64,000 bases of DNA from CAIYQJ01 sp963717255 (GCA_963717255.1 CAVQVT010000005.1:161322-225321), one strand, 5' to 3'. Counted from the stretch's first letter, positions 25,726-34,599 are shown. Program-made: numbers and translations. Notes: a model not told the origin generated them from the sequence alone.

Positions 25726-26487
25726 CTACCGGGACGGGACCAGGATGAACCGCGCGCCGTACGTCCCGCTCTCGCCGATGTTGCCGATCGCGTACGCGGT
25801 GTAGCGCTTCTTCGACGCGAGTGTGGCGTTCTTCACCGGCATCGACATCCACATCGAGCCACTGACGCCGAAGCCGATCCACCACGGGCCGGCCGTCACG
25901 GGCTTGATGGGCGTCACCTGGGCGTAGGAGACGTTCTGGGCCGAGGTCGACGAGAACGGTCTGGCGTTCTTCGTGATCCGCGTCGCCGCGAAGTCGAGGT
26001 TCTTCGTCACGTCCGTGGTGAGGTTGCCGAACCGCAGCGAGGAGCTCCTCGGCTTCGACATCGCCTCGCGGACCTTGATGAAGTTCGGCCCGGTGCTGCC
26101 GGTGGAGGCGAGGGCGATCGTGTACCAGTTCCCGGCGCGGAGGTCGATGTCGTCCTTCTTGAACGACGCCGTCTCGCCCGGCACCGCCATCTCGAACCAG
26201 ATCTGGCAGGTCATCTTGCCGACGCAGTCCGGCGTGAAGTACGCCTTCTGGTACTTCGTCCACGTCCCGTACGGGACGGCCGGGTAGGTGGGCGGCGTGT
26301 CCACGGCCACCCGGGTCTCGTACACGTCCAGCGCCGGCTGGCCGACCATCGCGTTGAGGATCCGGACGTAGGCGAAGTCGACCTCGGCCGGCAGCGTGGT
26401 GGGCCTGGCGGCGGCGACCGCCGAGACTCCGACGGAGAGGACCACCGTGGCGGACAGCGAAGCGGCGAGCAGGGATCGGATGCGCAT
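25726..26487 (-). CDS. Secreted DUF4397-domain protein
   Basis: A 253-residue exported protein with a signal peptide (residues 1-26, ending near VAAARP). Residues about 37-170 begin AYVRILNAMVGQPALDVYE, the usual opening of DUF4397, a beta-sandwich domain of surface proteins. Three Cys are present. The function is unknown. AAGGAGG lies six bases upstream of the ATG. It is monocistronic, between a terminator and the divergent side of the electron-transfer cluster. Confidence 0.7.
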   Translation of the reverse strand: MRIRSLLAASLSATVVLSVGVSAVAAARPTTLPAEVDFAYVRILNAMVGQPALDVYETRVAVDTPPTYPAVPYGTWTKYQKAYFTPDCVGKMTCQIWFEMAVPGETASFKKDDIDLRAGNWYTIALASTGSTGPNFIKVREAMSKPRSSSLRFGNLTTDVTKNLDFAATRITKNARPFSSTSAQNVSYAQVTPIKPVTAGPWWIGFGVSGSMWMSMPVKNATLASKKRYTAYAIGNIGESGTYGARFILVPSR

Positions 26488-26589
26488 GGTGCCTCCTTCG
26501 GATCGACGTCCCCGACAGGACGCTGACTAGGGTAGACCCGCCCGGTCGCGGGCGCACATGACCGAACGTACGGGCCGCCGCGACCGGGT

Positions 26590-26669
26590 GGGCCGGGCGC
26601 GCACGCCCGGTCCGATGCGCTCCGCCGGGTCGGGCGCGCGGACGGCGGGCCGCCGGGCCGGGGTCCGCG
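26590..26669 (-). terminator. Tandem terminator hairpins after the electron-transfer operon
   Basis: Two stems directly downstream of the Kelch-protein stop: 26637-26643 with 26663-26669 (7 bp, with further pairing inside), then 26590-26599 with 26604-26613 (10 bp, one G-T pair, 4-base loop). No T-runs. Confidence 0.55.
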
Positions 26670-28121
26670 TCAGGCGGGGCCGTCCCCCCGCCGCAGCACG
26701 CGCATGACGAGCCCGCGCGTGCGGTCCCGGTAGGCGAAGGCGAGCCCCACGAGGATGAGCAGGACGAAGTTGGCGGTCGCGACGCCGGCGGACACGAGGT
26801 ACGCCAGCTGCTGCCCGACCTCACCCCCGATCCCGAGCGCCGGCACGGTGGCGCCGAGGATCCCGAGCTGGAAGTACGGCGGCTTCGGCGCGAGGCTGGC
26901 TCGCGCGAGGCCGGCCGTGACGCCCGTCGCGGTGTCCCCGCCGACGAGGAAGACGAACGTCCCGCTGACGGCGGCGGCGCTGTTCTTCAGCTGGAGATCG
27001 GCCGGGAGGTCCCCTGCCGGCATGGTGTGCCACACGGCGATGTCGCCGTTCGCGTTCGGCGTCGCCCACCAGACCTGCCCCTGCGCGTCAGGCCCGGTGC
27101 CGGCCGCGAAGTACAGCGTGCCCGCGTTGCTCCAGCCCGACGCGCCCTCGCGCGGCAGCGGGAGCGTCCCGCCCTCGCGACTCACGCCCCACGAGAGGAT
27201 CTGGCCGGCGGTCTCCTTCTCCGTGCTGAGGTCGCCGCGGAGCACGATCGGCGTGGGGCCGGCCTCGGAGCTGCCGCCATAGACGAAGAGATGCGAGCCC
27301 TGGAGGCTCGCGAACGCCCCCGTGCGCCGCTCGGGCATGTCCGCCATGGCCTTCCAGGCGCCGGGGGCGCCCTTCGTGTCGAGCGTGGACTTCCACGCGC
27401 CGGCGGTGGGACCGGACGGGCCCGTGCCGCCGACGAGGATGATCCCGTCGCCCGCGGCCGCCACCGAGGCCGCCCCACGCGCCTCGGGGAGCGTGAGGGC
27501 GTCGTCGACCTTCCAGGTGATGGCGCCCGTCGCCGGGTCCACCGTGCCGGCGAAGGCCGTGGCCGTGGGGGCGCCGGCCGCGTCGAAGCCGCCGATGACG
27601 TAGACCGTGCCCGCGACGACCACCGCCGACGCCGCGCGGCGCGGCTCGGGGAGCGGCGCTGCCTCGGTCCACGGCGACAGGTTGCCGACGGTCGAGCGGA
27701 TCGGCGAGGCGTAGACGGTCGTCACGGCGTCGGTCCCGTTCGACGAGCCGCCGATGTACAGCAGGTTCACGCCGGACTGGACGACGGCGCCGCTCTCGCG
27801 AGGCTGCGGCAGGGCCAGCTCGGGCGGCCCGACCTCCCAGGGCAGGACCGCGGCGGGCGGGACGGGGCACGGGACGCCGTCGCCGTTCTCGTTCGGGCAG
27901 AGGTTCACGACCGAGACCGAGTTGATCCCGAGGTCGAGCGTGGGGAAGATCGTGAAGTAGAGCGCGCGGTCGGGCAGGTAGCCCATCAGGGCGATGATCA
28001 GGGTGAACCACAACAGGGCCTTGACGCCGGCCCACGGCCAGCCGTTCGCGTCGAGCAGGCCGAACAGCACCCGCTTGCGGGCCACCGTCGCGCCGCCGGC
28101 TCCGAGCGCCTGCTGCGTCAT
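26670..28121 (-). CDS. Membrane-anchored Kelch-repeat protein of bc cluster
   Basis: A 483-residue protein. A transmembrane helix at about residues 34-54 is followed by a region with two close Cys (NLCPNENGDGVPC). Then come about five Kelch-type blades (VYVIGGFDAAG, IILVGGTGPSG, LFVYGGSSEAG, LYFAAGTGPD, VFLVGGDTATG). A second helix lies at about 438-465, with a basic cytoplasmic tail. Kelch propellers usually bind partners. Its position as last gene of the cytochrome b/Rieske/cytochrome c cluster suggests an accessory subunit on the outer face of the complex. I know of no characterised equivalent. Confidence 0.75.
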   Translation of the reverse strand: MTQQALGAGGATVARKRVLFGLLDANGWPWAGVKALLWFTLIIALMGYLPDRALYFTIFPTLDLGINSVSVVNLCPNENGDGVPCPVPPAAVLPWEVGPPELALPQPRESGAVVQSGVNLLYIGGSSNGTDAVTTVYASPIRSTVGNLSPWTEAAPLPEPRRAASAVVVAGTVYVIGGFDAAGAPTATAFAGTVDPATGAITWKVDDALTLPEARGAASVAAAGDGIILVGGTGPSGPTAGAWKSTLDTKGAPGAWKAMADMPERRTGAFASLQGSHLFVYGGSSEAGPTPIVLRGDLSTEKETAGQILSWGVSREGGTLPLPREGASGWSNAGTLYFAAGTGPDAQGQVWWATPNANGDIAVWHTMPAGDLPADLQLKNSAAAVSGTFVFLVGGDTATGVTAGLARASLAPKPPYFQLGILGATVPALGIGGEVGQQLAYLVSAGVATANFVLLILVGLAFAYRDRTRGLVMRVLRRGDGPA

Positions 28122-28192
28122 CGTCCCTCCCTGCGGCCGCCGGACCGTCCGGCGGCTCCTCCGTCACGCGCAGCCCGCGGCCGCGCCCGTCG

Positions 28193-29248
28193 TCACTTCG
28201 CGGTGAGCGTCCCGGTCATGTTCGGGTGCACGGTGCACACGAACCCGTACGTGCCCGCCGGCAGAGCGGGCACGTCGTACGTGATCGTCGTGATGCCGTT
28301 CACGATCTCGCCGGTCCAGACCGCGGTCCCGGTGGGCGAGCCTTCGTGGATCGCGACGTTGTGGGGGATCCCCGCGTCGTTGTTCGCGAACTCGATCTGG
28401 AACGGCTGACCCGCGGGGACCTCGATCTCCGACACGTCGAACGCGATGTTCTGGGCCGTGATCTTGATGACGGTCCCGGACGGCGCCTCACTGGGAGCGG
28501 CGGAGCCGGACGGTGCCGGCGACGCACCCGGCGAGGACGACGGAGCGGTGCTGGGCTGCCCGAAGGCGTCCTTCCAGCAGTTCGGCACCGGCGTGGCCGC
28601 CGGCGGCTGGACGAAGTCCGGGTCGCGCCAGCCCGAGATCTCGGCGGGCTCACCCGTGGCCGGGTCGATCCCCTCGAACGTCAGGTCCTTGGGCGCCCGA
28701 AGCCACGCGATGAGCTCGTTGACCTCCTGGTAGTTGAGAGGCCCGAGGGGCTGCTCCCAGGGAGGCATCAGGCTGTTCGCGTCGCCGCAGACGTACCGGC
28801 CGCCGACCTGGAGGACGTTCGCCAGGTACTGCGGGTTGAGGTGGGCGAGCAGCTTCATCTGGTCGTTGAGGACCGGGCCGATCCCGCCCTGGCCCTGCTG
28901 GCCGTGGCAGCGGGAGCAGTTCGCCTGGTAGAGCTTGTAGCCGCGGGAGACGTCGGTCACGACCTGGTCCACCTGCGACCTCGCCATCCGGCCGGAGTCG
29001 GCGACGCCGGGGATGCCGACCTCGTAGAAGTAGTAGACGAGGACGAAGATCGCGACGAACGACACGCCGAGGAAGGCGGCCCATCGCGAGGCTCCGCTCT
29101 GCCGGACGATCTGTGCGGCGCGCTCGCCGGTCAGTCCGAAGCGCCGGGTGGAAGGCGGCGACGACAGGCGGTCGACACGCACCGGCGCCAGGTCGGGACG
29201 GGGCGCCGGCAGGCGCTCCTCCGGCTCGGTTCCGGGCTTGTCGGTCAT
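28193..29248 (-). CDS. Membrane-anchored cytochrome c fused to cupredoxin
   Basis: A 351-residue protein. It has a cytoplasmic N-terminus and one transmembrane helix (about 56-75). A mono-heme cytochrome c domain follows, with CSRCH at residues 111-115 and the probable axial Met in NSLMPPW. A Ser/Pro/Ala linker spans about 232-258, then a C-terminal cupredoxin domain (FDVSEIEVPAGQPFQ, PHNVAIHEG, FVCTVHPNM) with His/Cys/His/Met copper ligands visible. It probably accepts electrons from the Rieske protein and passes them via copper to a terminal acceptor. Neighbouring genes encode the rest of a quinol:electron-acceptor complex. Confidence 0.88.
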   Translation of the reverse strand: MTDKPGTEPEERLPAPRPDLAPVRVDRLSSPPSTRRFGLTGERAAQIVRQSGASRWAAFLGVSFVAIFVLVYYFYEVGIPGVADSGRMARSQVDQVVTDVSRGYKLYQANCSRCHGQQGQGGIGPVLNDQMKLLAHLNPQYLANVLQVGGRYVCGDANSLMPPWEQPLGPLNYQEVNELIAWLRAPKDLTFEGIDPATGEPAEISGWRDPDFVQPPAATPVPNCWKDAFGQPSTAPSSSPGASPAPSGSAAPSEAPSGTVIKITAQNIAFDVSEIEVPAGQPFQIEFANNDAGIPHNVAIHEGSPTGTAVWTGEIVNGITTITYDVPALPAGTYGFVCTVHPNMTGTLTAK

Positions 29249-29299
29249 CGGGTCCCCCGGAGCGTGGCGGCGCGGGTCGGCATGATCGGCGTCATCGGC

Positions 29300-29968
29300 T
29301 CAGATGCAGCCCGTCGGGCTCTTGGGCGGCTCGAGGCCGGGCTGGCCGAGCGAGACCGGCAGGGGCCCGAGCGTGATGCGGCTGGTGTCCAGGGTCAGCA
29401 CCCCGGCGTCGTCCACCGAGAGGGCGAACCGGTCCATGCCGCGCGGGGCAGGGCCGAGCTCCTTCACCTTGGTCCCGAGCCGGTCGTACCTCGAGCCGTG
29501 GCACGGGCACTCGAGCCAGTAGTTCTTGAGGCACGGGTTGGGCTTGCAGCCGAGATGCGGGCAGCGCTGGTACATGCCGCGCACGTTCTCCGCTGTGCCG
29601 TCGCCGGCGTTGTCGGTCCCCGGGAGGAACTCCTGGCGCGCCGGATCGATGAGCACGACGAACGCGCGGGCGTCCTGGTAGTACGCGGGGAAGCCGTCAC
29701 CGAACGGGATGCCGGCGTTCGCGTTCTTCACGTCCGCGAAGGTCCCGATCGTCACCTTGCCGCCGAAGCCGCCGGCGAGGTTCGGCCAGAGGAACCCGAT
29801 CGTCCCCGCGCCGACCTCGAGGAGCCACAGCCCCACGCCGGCCGCGAGGGACGTCCGGATCAGGCGCCGGCGGGACATCCCGCGCACCTGCTCCTGGCGC
29901 ATCGCCTTGAGCGTCTCGTTCGTGAGCGCCTGCGGCTTGTCGGCGGGCTCGACCTGGTAGTTGCTCAT
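29300..29968 (-). CDS. Rieske iron-sulfur protein of cytochrome bc complex
   Basis: A 222-residue protein. A twin-arginine-like stretch (MSRRRLIRTS, residues 31-40) precedes a transmembrane helix (about 41-62). The 2Fe-2S ligands are Cys136 and His138 (CPHLGC) and Cys154 and His157 (CPCHGS); Cys141 and Cys156 can form the usual disulfide. An additional Cys146 and the spacing match Rieske proteins of menaquinol-oxidising bc complexes. It lies 19 bases downstream of the cytochrome b C-terminal gene. Confidence 0.93.
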   Translation of the reverse strand: MSNYQVEPADKPQALTNETLKAMRQEQVRGMSRRRLIRTSLAAGVGLWLLEVGAGTIGFLWPNLAGGFGGKVTIGTFADVKNANAGIPFGDGFPAYYQDARAFVVLIDPARQEFLPGTDNAGDGTAENVRGMYQRCPHLGCKPNPCLKNYWLECPCHGSRYDRLGTKVKELGPAPRGMDRFALSVDDAGVLTLDTSRITLGPLPVSLGQPGLEPPKSPTGCI

Positions 29969-29987
29969 GGAGTCTGGGTCACCCGGC

Positions 29988-30587
29988 TCAGAGGCTGAAG
30001 TGCAGGCCCGTGACCCACGGCAGCGCGAAGGCGTAGCCGGGGCCGCGGAAGAAGATGCCGATGAAGGTGAGGACGAGGCCGAGACCGCAGAAGAGCGAGA
30101 AGAGGAGGACCGCCGTCTTCCGGTCCGACGGGCGCGTCGCGAGGACGTTCCCGCGGTCGATGTACGGGATCAGCGCCGCGCCGACCAGCACGAAGATCGG
30201 CGTCAGCGCGCCGGCGACGGTCGGGTGGAAGTACGCGAGCAGCTCCTGCAGGCCGAGGAAGTACCAGGGAGCCTTGGCGACCTCCGGGGTGACGTTCGGG
30301 TTCGCCAGCTCCTCGAGGGGCGCGTTCACGAAGAGACCCATGAGGAGCATGAAGACCGAGATCACGACCGCCGCCATGAACTCGATGGCCAGCAGGTGCG
30401 GCCAGGTCATGACGGTGTCGTCGGGCTCCTTCTGGACCCGGACGACGGCGTCCTGCTTCACGAGCGCGAGCAGCCGGTACGGCCGCGCGCTCATCGGCAC
30501 GCGCTGCTTGTCGATCTCCGTGCGGCGTGCCGGGTCCACCGGCTGCACCGTGCGGCGCTCGGGGGTGGTGGTCGGCTGGTCTGTCAT
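29988..30587 (-). CDS. Cytochrome b C-terminal subunit (subunit IV/PetD-like)
   Basis: A 199-residue membrane protein with three helices after a basic N-terminal region of about 60 residues. The segment EVAKAPWYFLGLQELLAYFHP is the conserved PEWYFL-type quinol-site region of cytochrome b subunit IV, with APWY in place of PEWY. TWPHLLAIEF precedes the first helix. With the separate N-terminal b-heme subunit upstream it makes a split cytochrome b, as in b6f-type and Gram-positive bc complexes. Confidence 0.88.
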   Translation of the reverse strand: MTDQPTTTPERRTVQPVDPARRTEIDKQRVPMSARPYRLLALVKQDAVVRVQKEPDDTVMTWPHLLAIEFMAAVVISVFMLLMGLFVNAPLEELANPNVTPEVAKAPWYFLGLQELLAYFHPTVAGALTPIFVLVGAALIPYIDRGNVLATRPSDRKTAVLLFSLFCGLGLVLTFIGIFFRGPGYAFALPWVTGLHFSL

Positions 30588-30705
30588 GGTCGATACCCGC
30601 GGGCCCCGAGGGCGCGTTCAGCGCAAGGCGCCGACGAGCACCCGAGCGAGCGCACGTGGGGGTGCGTGGGCGAGGGAGCGGAGGCGGCAACGCCGCGATG
30701 GACCG

Positions 30706-31434
30706 TCATAGGGGACCGCTGATGCCGCCGTCCTTGCGGATGCGCCAGAAGTGCACCGCCAGGAAGATCGCGGCGAGGAGCGGGAACACCATGATGTGGA
30801 GCACGTAGAAGCGCAGGAGCGTGTTCTGCCCGACCTCGAGCCCGCCGAGGAGGATGAACTTGCTCGGCGTGTTGAAGAGCGGCGCATAGCCCGCCATGTT
30901 CGTGCCGATCGTGATCGCCCAGTACGCGATCTGGTCCCACGGCAGCAGGTAGCCGGTGAAGCTCAGCATGATCGTGAGGAAGAGCAGGACGACGCCCACG
31001 ACCCAGTTGAACTCGCGCGGCGGCTTGTAGGCCCCGTGGTAGAAGACTCGCATCATGTGCAGGAAGACGAAGAAGACCATGAGGTGCGCGGCCCACCGGT
31101 GGACGTTCCGGGTGAGCAGGCCGAACGGGACCTCGGTCTGGATCTGGATGATGTTCGAGTACGCCATGTTCGCGGACGGGGCGTAGAAGAACATCAGGTA
31201 GACGCCCGTCACGGTGAGGACGAGGAAGAGGAAGAAGGAGAGCCCGCCCAGGCAGAACGTGTAGGCGAACTTCACCGCGTGCTGCCGGACCCGCACCGGG
31301 TGGAGGTGCAGGAAGACGTTGTTCATCACCGCGTACGCACGCGACCGCTCGTCGTTGGGGTACGGGTTGCGGAACAGCGACCGCCAGACCACGCTCCTGC
31401 GGATCCCCTGGTCGACCCGCTCCAGGAAGCTCAC
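30706..31434 (-). CDS. Cytochrome b N-terminal subunit (b6/PetB-like)
   Basis: A 242-residue membrane protein with four helices. Heme ligands are supplied by paired His residues in NVHRWAAHLMVFFVFLHMMR and in the last helix (YVLHIMVF, LAVHFWRIRKDGG). The GYLLPWDQIAYWA segment is part of the quinol-oxidation site. The GTG start overlaps the stop of the iron-sulfur flavoprotein (GTGA). It binds the two b hemes of the complex. Confidence 0.92.
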   Translation of the reverse strand: MSFLERVDQGIRRSVVWRSLFRNPYPNDERSRAYAVMNNVFLHLHPVRVRQHAVKFAYTFCLGGLSFFLFLVLTVTGVYLMFFYAPSANMAYSNIIQIQTEVPFGLLTRNVHRWAAHLMVFFVFLHMMRVFYHGAYKPPREFNWVVGVVLLFLTIMLSFTGYLLPWDQIAYWAITIGTNMAGYAPLFNTPSKFILLGGLEVGQNTLLRFYVLHIMVFPLLAAIFLAVHFWRIRKDGGISGPL

Positions 31435-33266
31435 CGGGCCCCTCCTGCCGCGCCGGGCACCCCGGCAAGTCGTGCGTCGCGGTACGACTCCTTGTAGAGC
31501 CGGCCGTCGCTCGAGATCTCCTGCAGCTCGAACCGCTCCATGGTAATGGCATCGAACGGGCATCGCTTCACGCACAGGGCACAGCGGATGCACCGCTCCT
31601 CGTCGAGGACCATCGCCGCGCCGCGCTCCCAGCCGTAGGCGTCCTCGACCTCCGGGAGCGTGCCCTCGGTGCGCAGCCGGTCGATGTCCACCATGTGGAT
31701 GACGCCCTCGGGGCAGACGTCGGCGCAGGCCCCGCACAGGGTGCAGCGGAACGGGTCGAACCAGATGTTGAAGTTGCACATCAGGCAGCGCGTGGACTCC
31801 GCCACCGCCTGCTGCGCCGTGTAGCCCAGCTCGACCGGGGTCGTGAAGTTCACGACCGGGTCGGCCGACGGCATCCGGTCGCCGAGCGGCAGGACGGGGA
31901 TGTGCTGACGCGGGATGACGTCGTACATCTCCGGCATGTCGTGGCGCCACGACGACGTGATCCGGACGTTCGCGTCGATCCGGACCTCCGACCGGCCCGC
32001 CAGGTACCGGTCGATCGCGTACGCGCACTTCTTGCCGTGCCCGGCCGCCTCGATGAGCGTCGCCGGACCGGTCACGAAGTCGCCGCAGGCGAAGACGCCC
32101 TTCGCGTTGGTGGCGTAGGTCGCCGGATCCACCTTCAGCCGGCCGCGCGCGACCTCGAAGCTCGACTCCACCGGGAGGAACGAGAGGTCGGCGGCCTGGG
32201 AGACCGCCGGGATGACCGTCTGGGCGGGGACGATGAACTCGGAGCCCTCGATGGGGACCGGCGAGCGTCGGCCGGACATGTCCGGCTCGCCGAGCCTGTT
32301 GCGGATGAACCGCACGCCCGTGAGCTCCCCGTCCTCGCCGACCAGCTCGATCGGGCTGACGAGGAACTCCATCCGGACGCCCTCGCGCTCCGTCTCGCCG
32401 AGCTCCTCCTCGTCGACCACCAGCTCGGAGCGGGTCCGCCGGTACGCGATCGTCACGTTCTCCGCGCCGTAGCGCAGGCTGGTCCGGGAGCAGTCCATCG
32501 CCGTGTACCCGCCGCCGATGACCACGACGTCGTTGCCGACCTCGAGCGGCTCCCCGAGGTTGGCCTTCTTCATGAAGTCGACGCCGTACTGGACCCCCGC
32601 GAGATCGGCGCCGGGGATGTCCAGGGCCACCGCGTCCATCGCGCCCGCGGTGATCGCGATCGCGTCGAAGTCGCGCAGGAGGTCCTCGAACGAGACGTCC
32701 GTCCCGATCTTCGTGTCGTAGACGAAGGTGACACCGAGGCGCTCGATGAGCCGGACGTCCATCTCGATCGCCTCCCGCGGGAGGCGGAACGCCGGGACGC
32801 CGATGAGCATCGTCCCGCCGGCGAAGGGCAAGGCGTCGAAGACCGTGACGCCGTAGCCCTTGACCGCCAGCTCGCGGGCGACCGCCAGGCCGGCCGGACC
32901 GGCGCCCACCACGGCGACCTTCTCCGTGCGCTGCTCGATGACCGGGAGGACGTCGGGGATCCCGGACATCTCGTGCCATTCGACGAGGAAGCGCTTCATG
33001 GCGCGGATCGCCAGGGGCCGGTCGATGTCGCCGCGGCGACAGGCCCGTTCGCAGGGAGCGGAGCAGACGTAGGCGCACATCGCGGCGACCGGGTTGGGGT
33101 CGCGGGAGAGGATGTACCCCTCCTCGAAGCGGCCTTCGGCGGCGAGGTTCAGGTACCCGCGGCAGTTGGTGCCGACGGGGCACGCCTCCTGGCACTCGAT
33201 GTTGCACTGTAGCCAGGAAGCATCGACCGGCTGGACGAGGTACTCCTGGTCGCGCTCGATCGTCAC
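31431..33266 (-). CDS. GltD-like FAD/NAD(P) oxidoreductase with extra 4Fe-4S clusters
   Basis: A 611-residue flavoprotein. The N-terminal iron-sulfur domain has the Cys pattern of glutamate synthase small subunit relatives (CNIECQEACPVGTNC, then CAYVCSAPCERACRRG). An FAD site VVGAGPAGLAVARE lies near residue 117 and a second dinucleotide site VVVIGGGYTAMD near 255. The C-terminus adds a ferredoxin-type pair of 4Fe-4S motifs (CTLCGACADVCPEG, CIRCALCVKRCPFD). No glutamate synthase large subunit is nearby. Being first in and translationally coupled to the bc-complex operon, it may feed electrons from NAD(P)H or a ferredoxin to the quinone pool; this is inference. Confidence 0.85.
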   Translation of the reverse strand: MTIERDQEYLVQPVDASWLQCNIECQEACPVGTNCRGYLNLAAEGRFEEGYILSRDPNPVAAMCAYVCSAPCERACRRGDIDRPLAIRAMKRFLVEWHEMSGIPDVLPVIEQRTEKVAVVGAGPAGLAVARELAVKGYGVTVFDALPFAGGTMLIGVPAFRLPREAIEMDVRLIERLGVTFVYDTKIGTDVSFEDLLRDFDAIAITAGAMDAVALDIPGADLAGVQYGVDFMKKANLGEPLEVGNDVVVIGGGYTAMDCSRTSLRYGAENVTIAYRRTRSELVVDEEELGETEREGVRMEFLVSPIELVGEDGELTGVRFIRNRLGEPDMSGRRSPVPIEGSEFIVPAQTVIPAVSQAADLSFLPVESSFEVARGRLKVDPATYATNAKGVFACGDFVTGPATLIEAAGHGKKCAYAIDRYLAGRSEVRIDANVRITSSWRHDMPEMYDVIPRQHIPVLPLGDRMPSADPVVNFTTPVELGYTAQQAVAESTRCLMCNFNIWFDPFRCTLCGACADVCPEGVIHMVDIDRLRTEGTLPEVEDAYGWERGAAMVLDEERCIRCALCVKRCPFDAITMERFELQEISSDGRLYKESYRDARLAGVPGAAGGAR

Positions 33267-33337
33267 GGGATGTGCCTGCGTCCTCCTCGTGGGGACCCGA
33301 GTCCCGGCAATCTCCGGAGCCGGCAGGATACCATCGT

Positions 33338-33376
33338 GCCATACGGCCGCGCCATACGGCCGCGCCATACGGCCCC
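33338..33376. repeat. Three 13-base direct repeats between divergent genes
   Basis: GCCATACGGCCGC at 33338-33350 and 33351-33363, then GCCATACGGCCCC at 33364-33376, head to tail without gaps. They lie between the bc-complex operon (leftward) and the 33,409 gene (rightward), where an operator or iteron-like binding site would be expected. Confidence 0.8.
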
Positions 33377-33408
33377 GCAACGGGGATGCGCCTCCCAGGA
33401 GGGCAGGG

Positions 33409-34596
33409 ATGACCCTCACGCCACCCGATCCCGACACGGACGACGCGACGCTCGTCGACGATCCGTGCGCCTCGCAGCGCCGCGTCGTCGAGGAGACGTC
33501 CGCGCTCGCCGACCGCCTCACGGCGCTGCTCACGGCGGCGCGCGACGACCTGCGGAAGGCCCAGCACGCCCTGGCGGTGCACGAGGCGCGCCAGGAGCTC
33601 GCGACGCAGGATGCGGACCCACGCGAGGTCGAGCGGCGGAAGGTGGAGGCGTTCGCCGCGTTCCGACAGGCACGTGCGAGCGCGCGCGGGCGCGGCGACC
33701 TGGAGACGGCGGCCACGGCGTGGCTGCGCGAGATCGACGATGTGAACCGTCGGCTCGTCGAGGCGCGGCGAGTGCTCGACACGGAGCGGCACGAGGTCGG
33801 CCCGCTCGTGGTGGCCCTCGAGAAGCGGACGGTGGCCGTGGACCGCGCCAGGGTCGCGGCGGATCACGCCTCCGTGGCATGCCACGAGGCGCGGGAGCGC
33901 CTCGCAGCATGCGAGGAGGCAGGCGGAGGCGGCGTCGCGACGGGGAAGGCGCTCGGCTCGGCCTGGATGCTGGGGCACGGCGCGGCGCAGGACGAGGCGG
34001 ACGGCCGGGAGGCGGCCGCGGGCGCCGAGCGGGACGTCGCGGCCGTGCGTCCGCGCATCGTCGCGCTGCTGCATGGGGATGTCTCCGAGCGCGACATCGT
34101 CGCGGTCGGCCTCGCCGGCGGAGAGCCGGACGCGGTGGATCGGTGGGCCGACGTCCTCGACGACCTGGTCACGGCGATCATCGAACGGGCGCTCGAGGAG
34201 TCCCGGTTCGTCTTCCCGCGCGACCATCCTTTCTGGGGCCTCTTCCGCGAGGACGAGTGCCGCGAGATCGCCGTCGTGCTGGCGGCGCTCGGCTTCCACC
34301 CCATCCCCGGCGCCGGCTGGTCGGACGGGCGCGCGCCGGGACGGCGCGACCTGTCGCTCGCCGTCGGCTACGCGGGTCAAGACCCGCAGCGGATCCGGAT
34401 CTGGCCGAACGAAGCCGAGACGGCGCGCCTGTTCGACGAGACGTCCGCGGACGTGGTCGGCTTCCTCTTCGAGACCGCCGGCGACCTGACGCTCGGCGAG
34501 ATGGTGTCGCTGCTGGGCCGCCGGGCCGAGCATCTGACGCCGCTATGGAACGCATGGGGGAGGGCGCGACCGCTCCTGCTCGCCGAGACCGCCTGA
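33409..34596 (+). CDS. Hypothetical protein with coiled-coil region
   Basis: A 395-residue soluble protein. Residues about 20-190 are Ala/Arg/Glu-rich with heptad-like spacing and probably form coiled coil. Residues 190-280 are helical. The C-terminal 110 residues look globular (FVFPRDHPFWGLFRED, IPGAGWSDGRAPGRRDLSLAVGYAG). I do not recognise any domain. The start is firm: AGGAGGG at 33397-33403 lies five bases before the ATG. It is divergent from the bc operon across the 13-base repeats and ends at a terminator shared with the PIG-L gene. Confidence 0.7.
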   Translation: MTLTPPDPDTDDATLVDDPCASQRRVVEETSALADRLTALLTAARDDLRKAQHALAVHEARQELATQDADPREVERRKVEAFAAFRQARASARGRGDLETAATAWLREIDDVNRRLVEARRVLDTERHEVGPLVVALEKRTVAVDRARVAADHASVACHEARERLAACEEAGGGGVATGKALGSAWMLGHGAAQDEADGREAAAGAERDVAAVRPRIVALLHGDVSERDIVAVGLAGGEPDAVDRWADVLDDLVTAIIERALEESRFVFPRDHPFWGLFREDECREIAVVLAALGFHPIPGAGWSDGRAPGRRDLSLAVGYAGQDPQRIRIWPNEAETARLFDETSADVVGFLFETAGDLTLGEMVSLLGRRAEHLTPLWNAWGRARPLLLAETA

Positions 34597-34599
34597 AGC

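Noticed and set aside
31431..33266. Glutamate synthase small subunit (gltD)
   Set aside because: No large subunit nearby, additional C-terminal 4Fe-4S motifs, and translational coupling to cytochrome b argue for a different role; kept as GltD-like only.
30706..34533. A 1,275-codon open frame on the minus strand spanning cytochrome b and the flavoprotein
   Set aside because: Only its last 240 codons are the real cytochrome b; the rest is an out-of-frame, Arg/Pro/Gly-rich shadow of the flavoprotein gene and antisense of the next gene, caused by the scarcity of stops at high GC.
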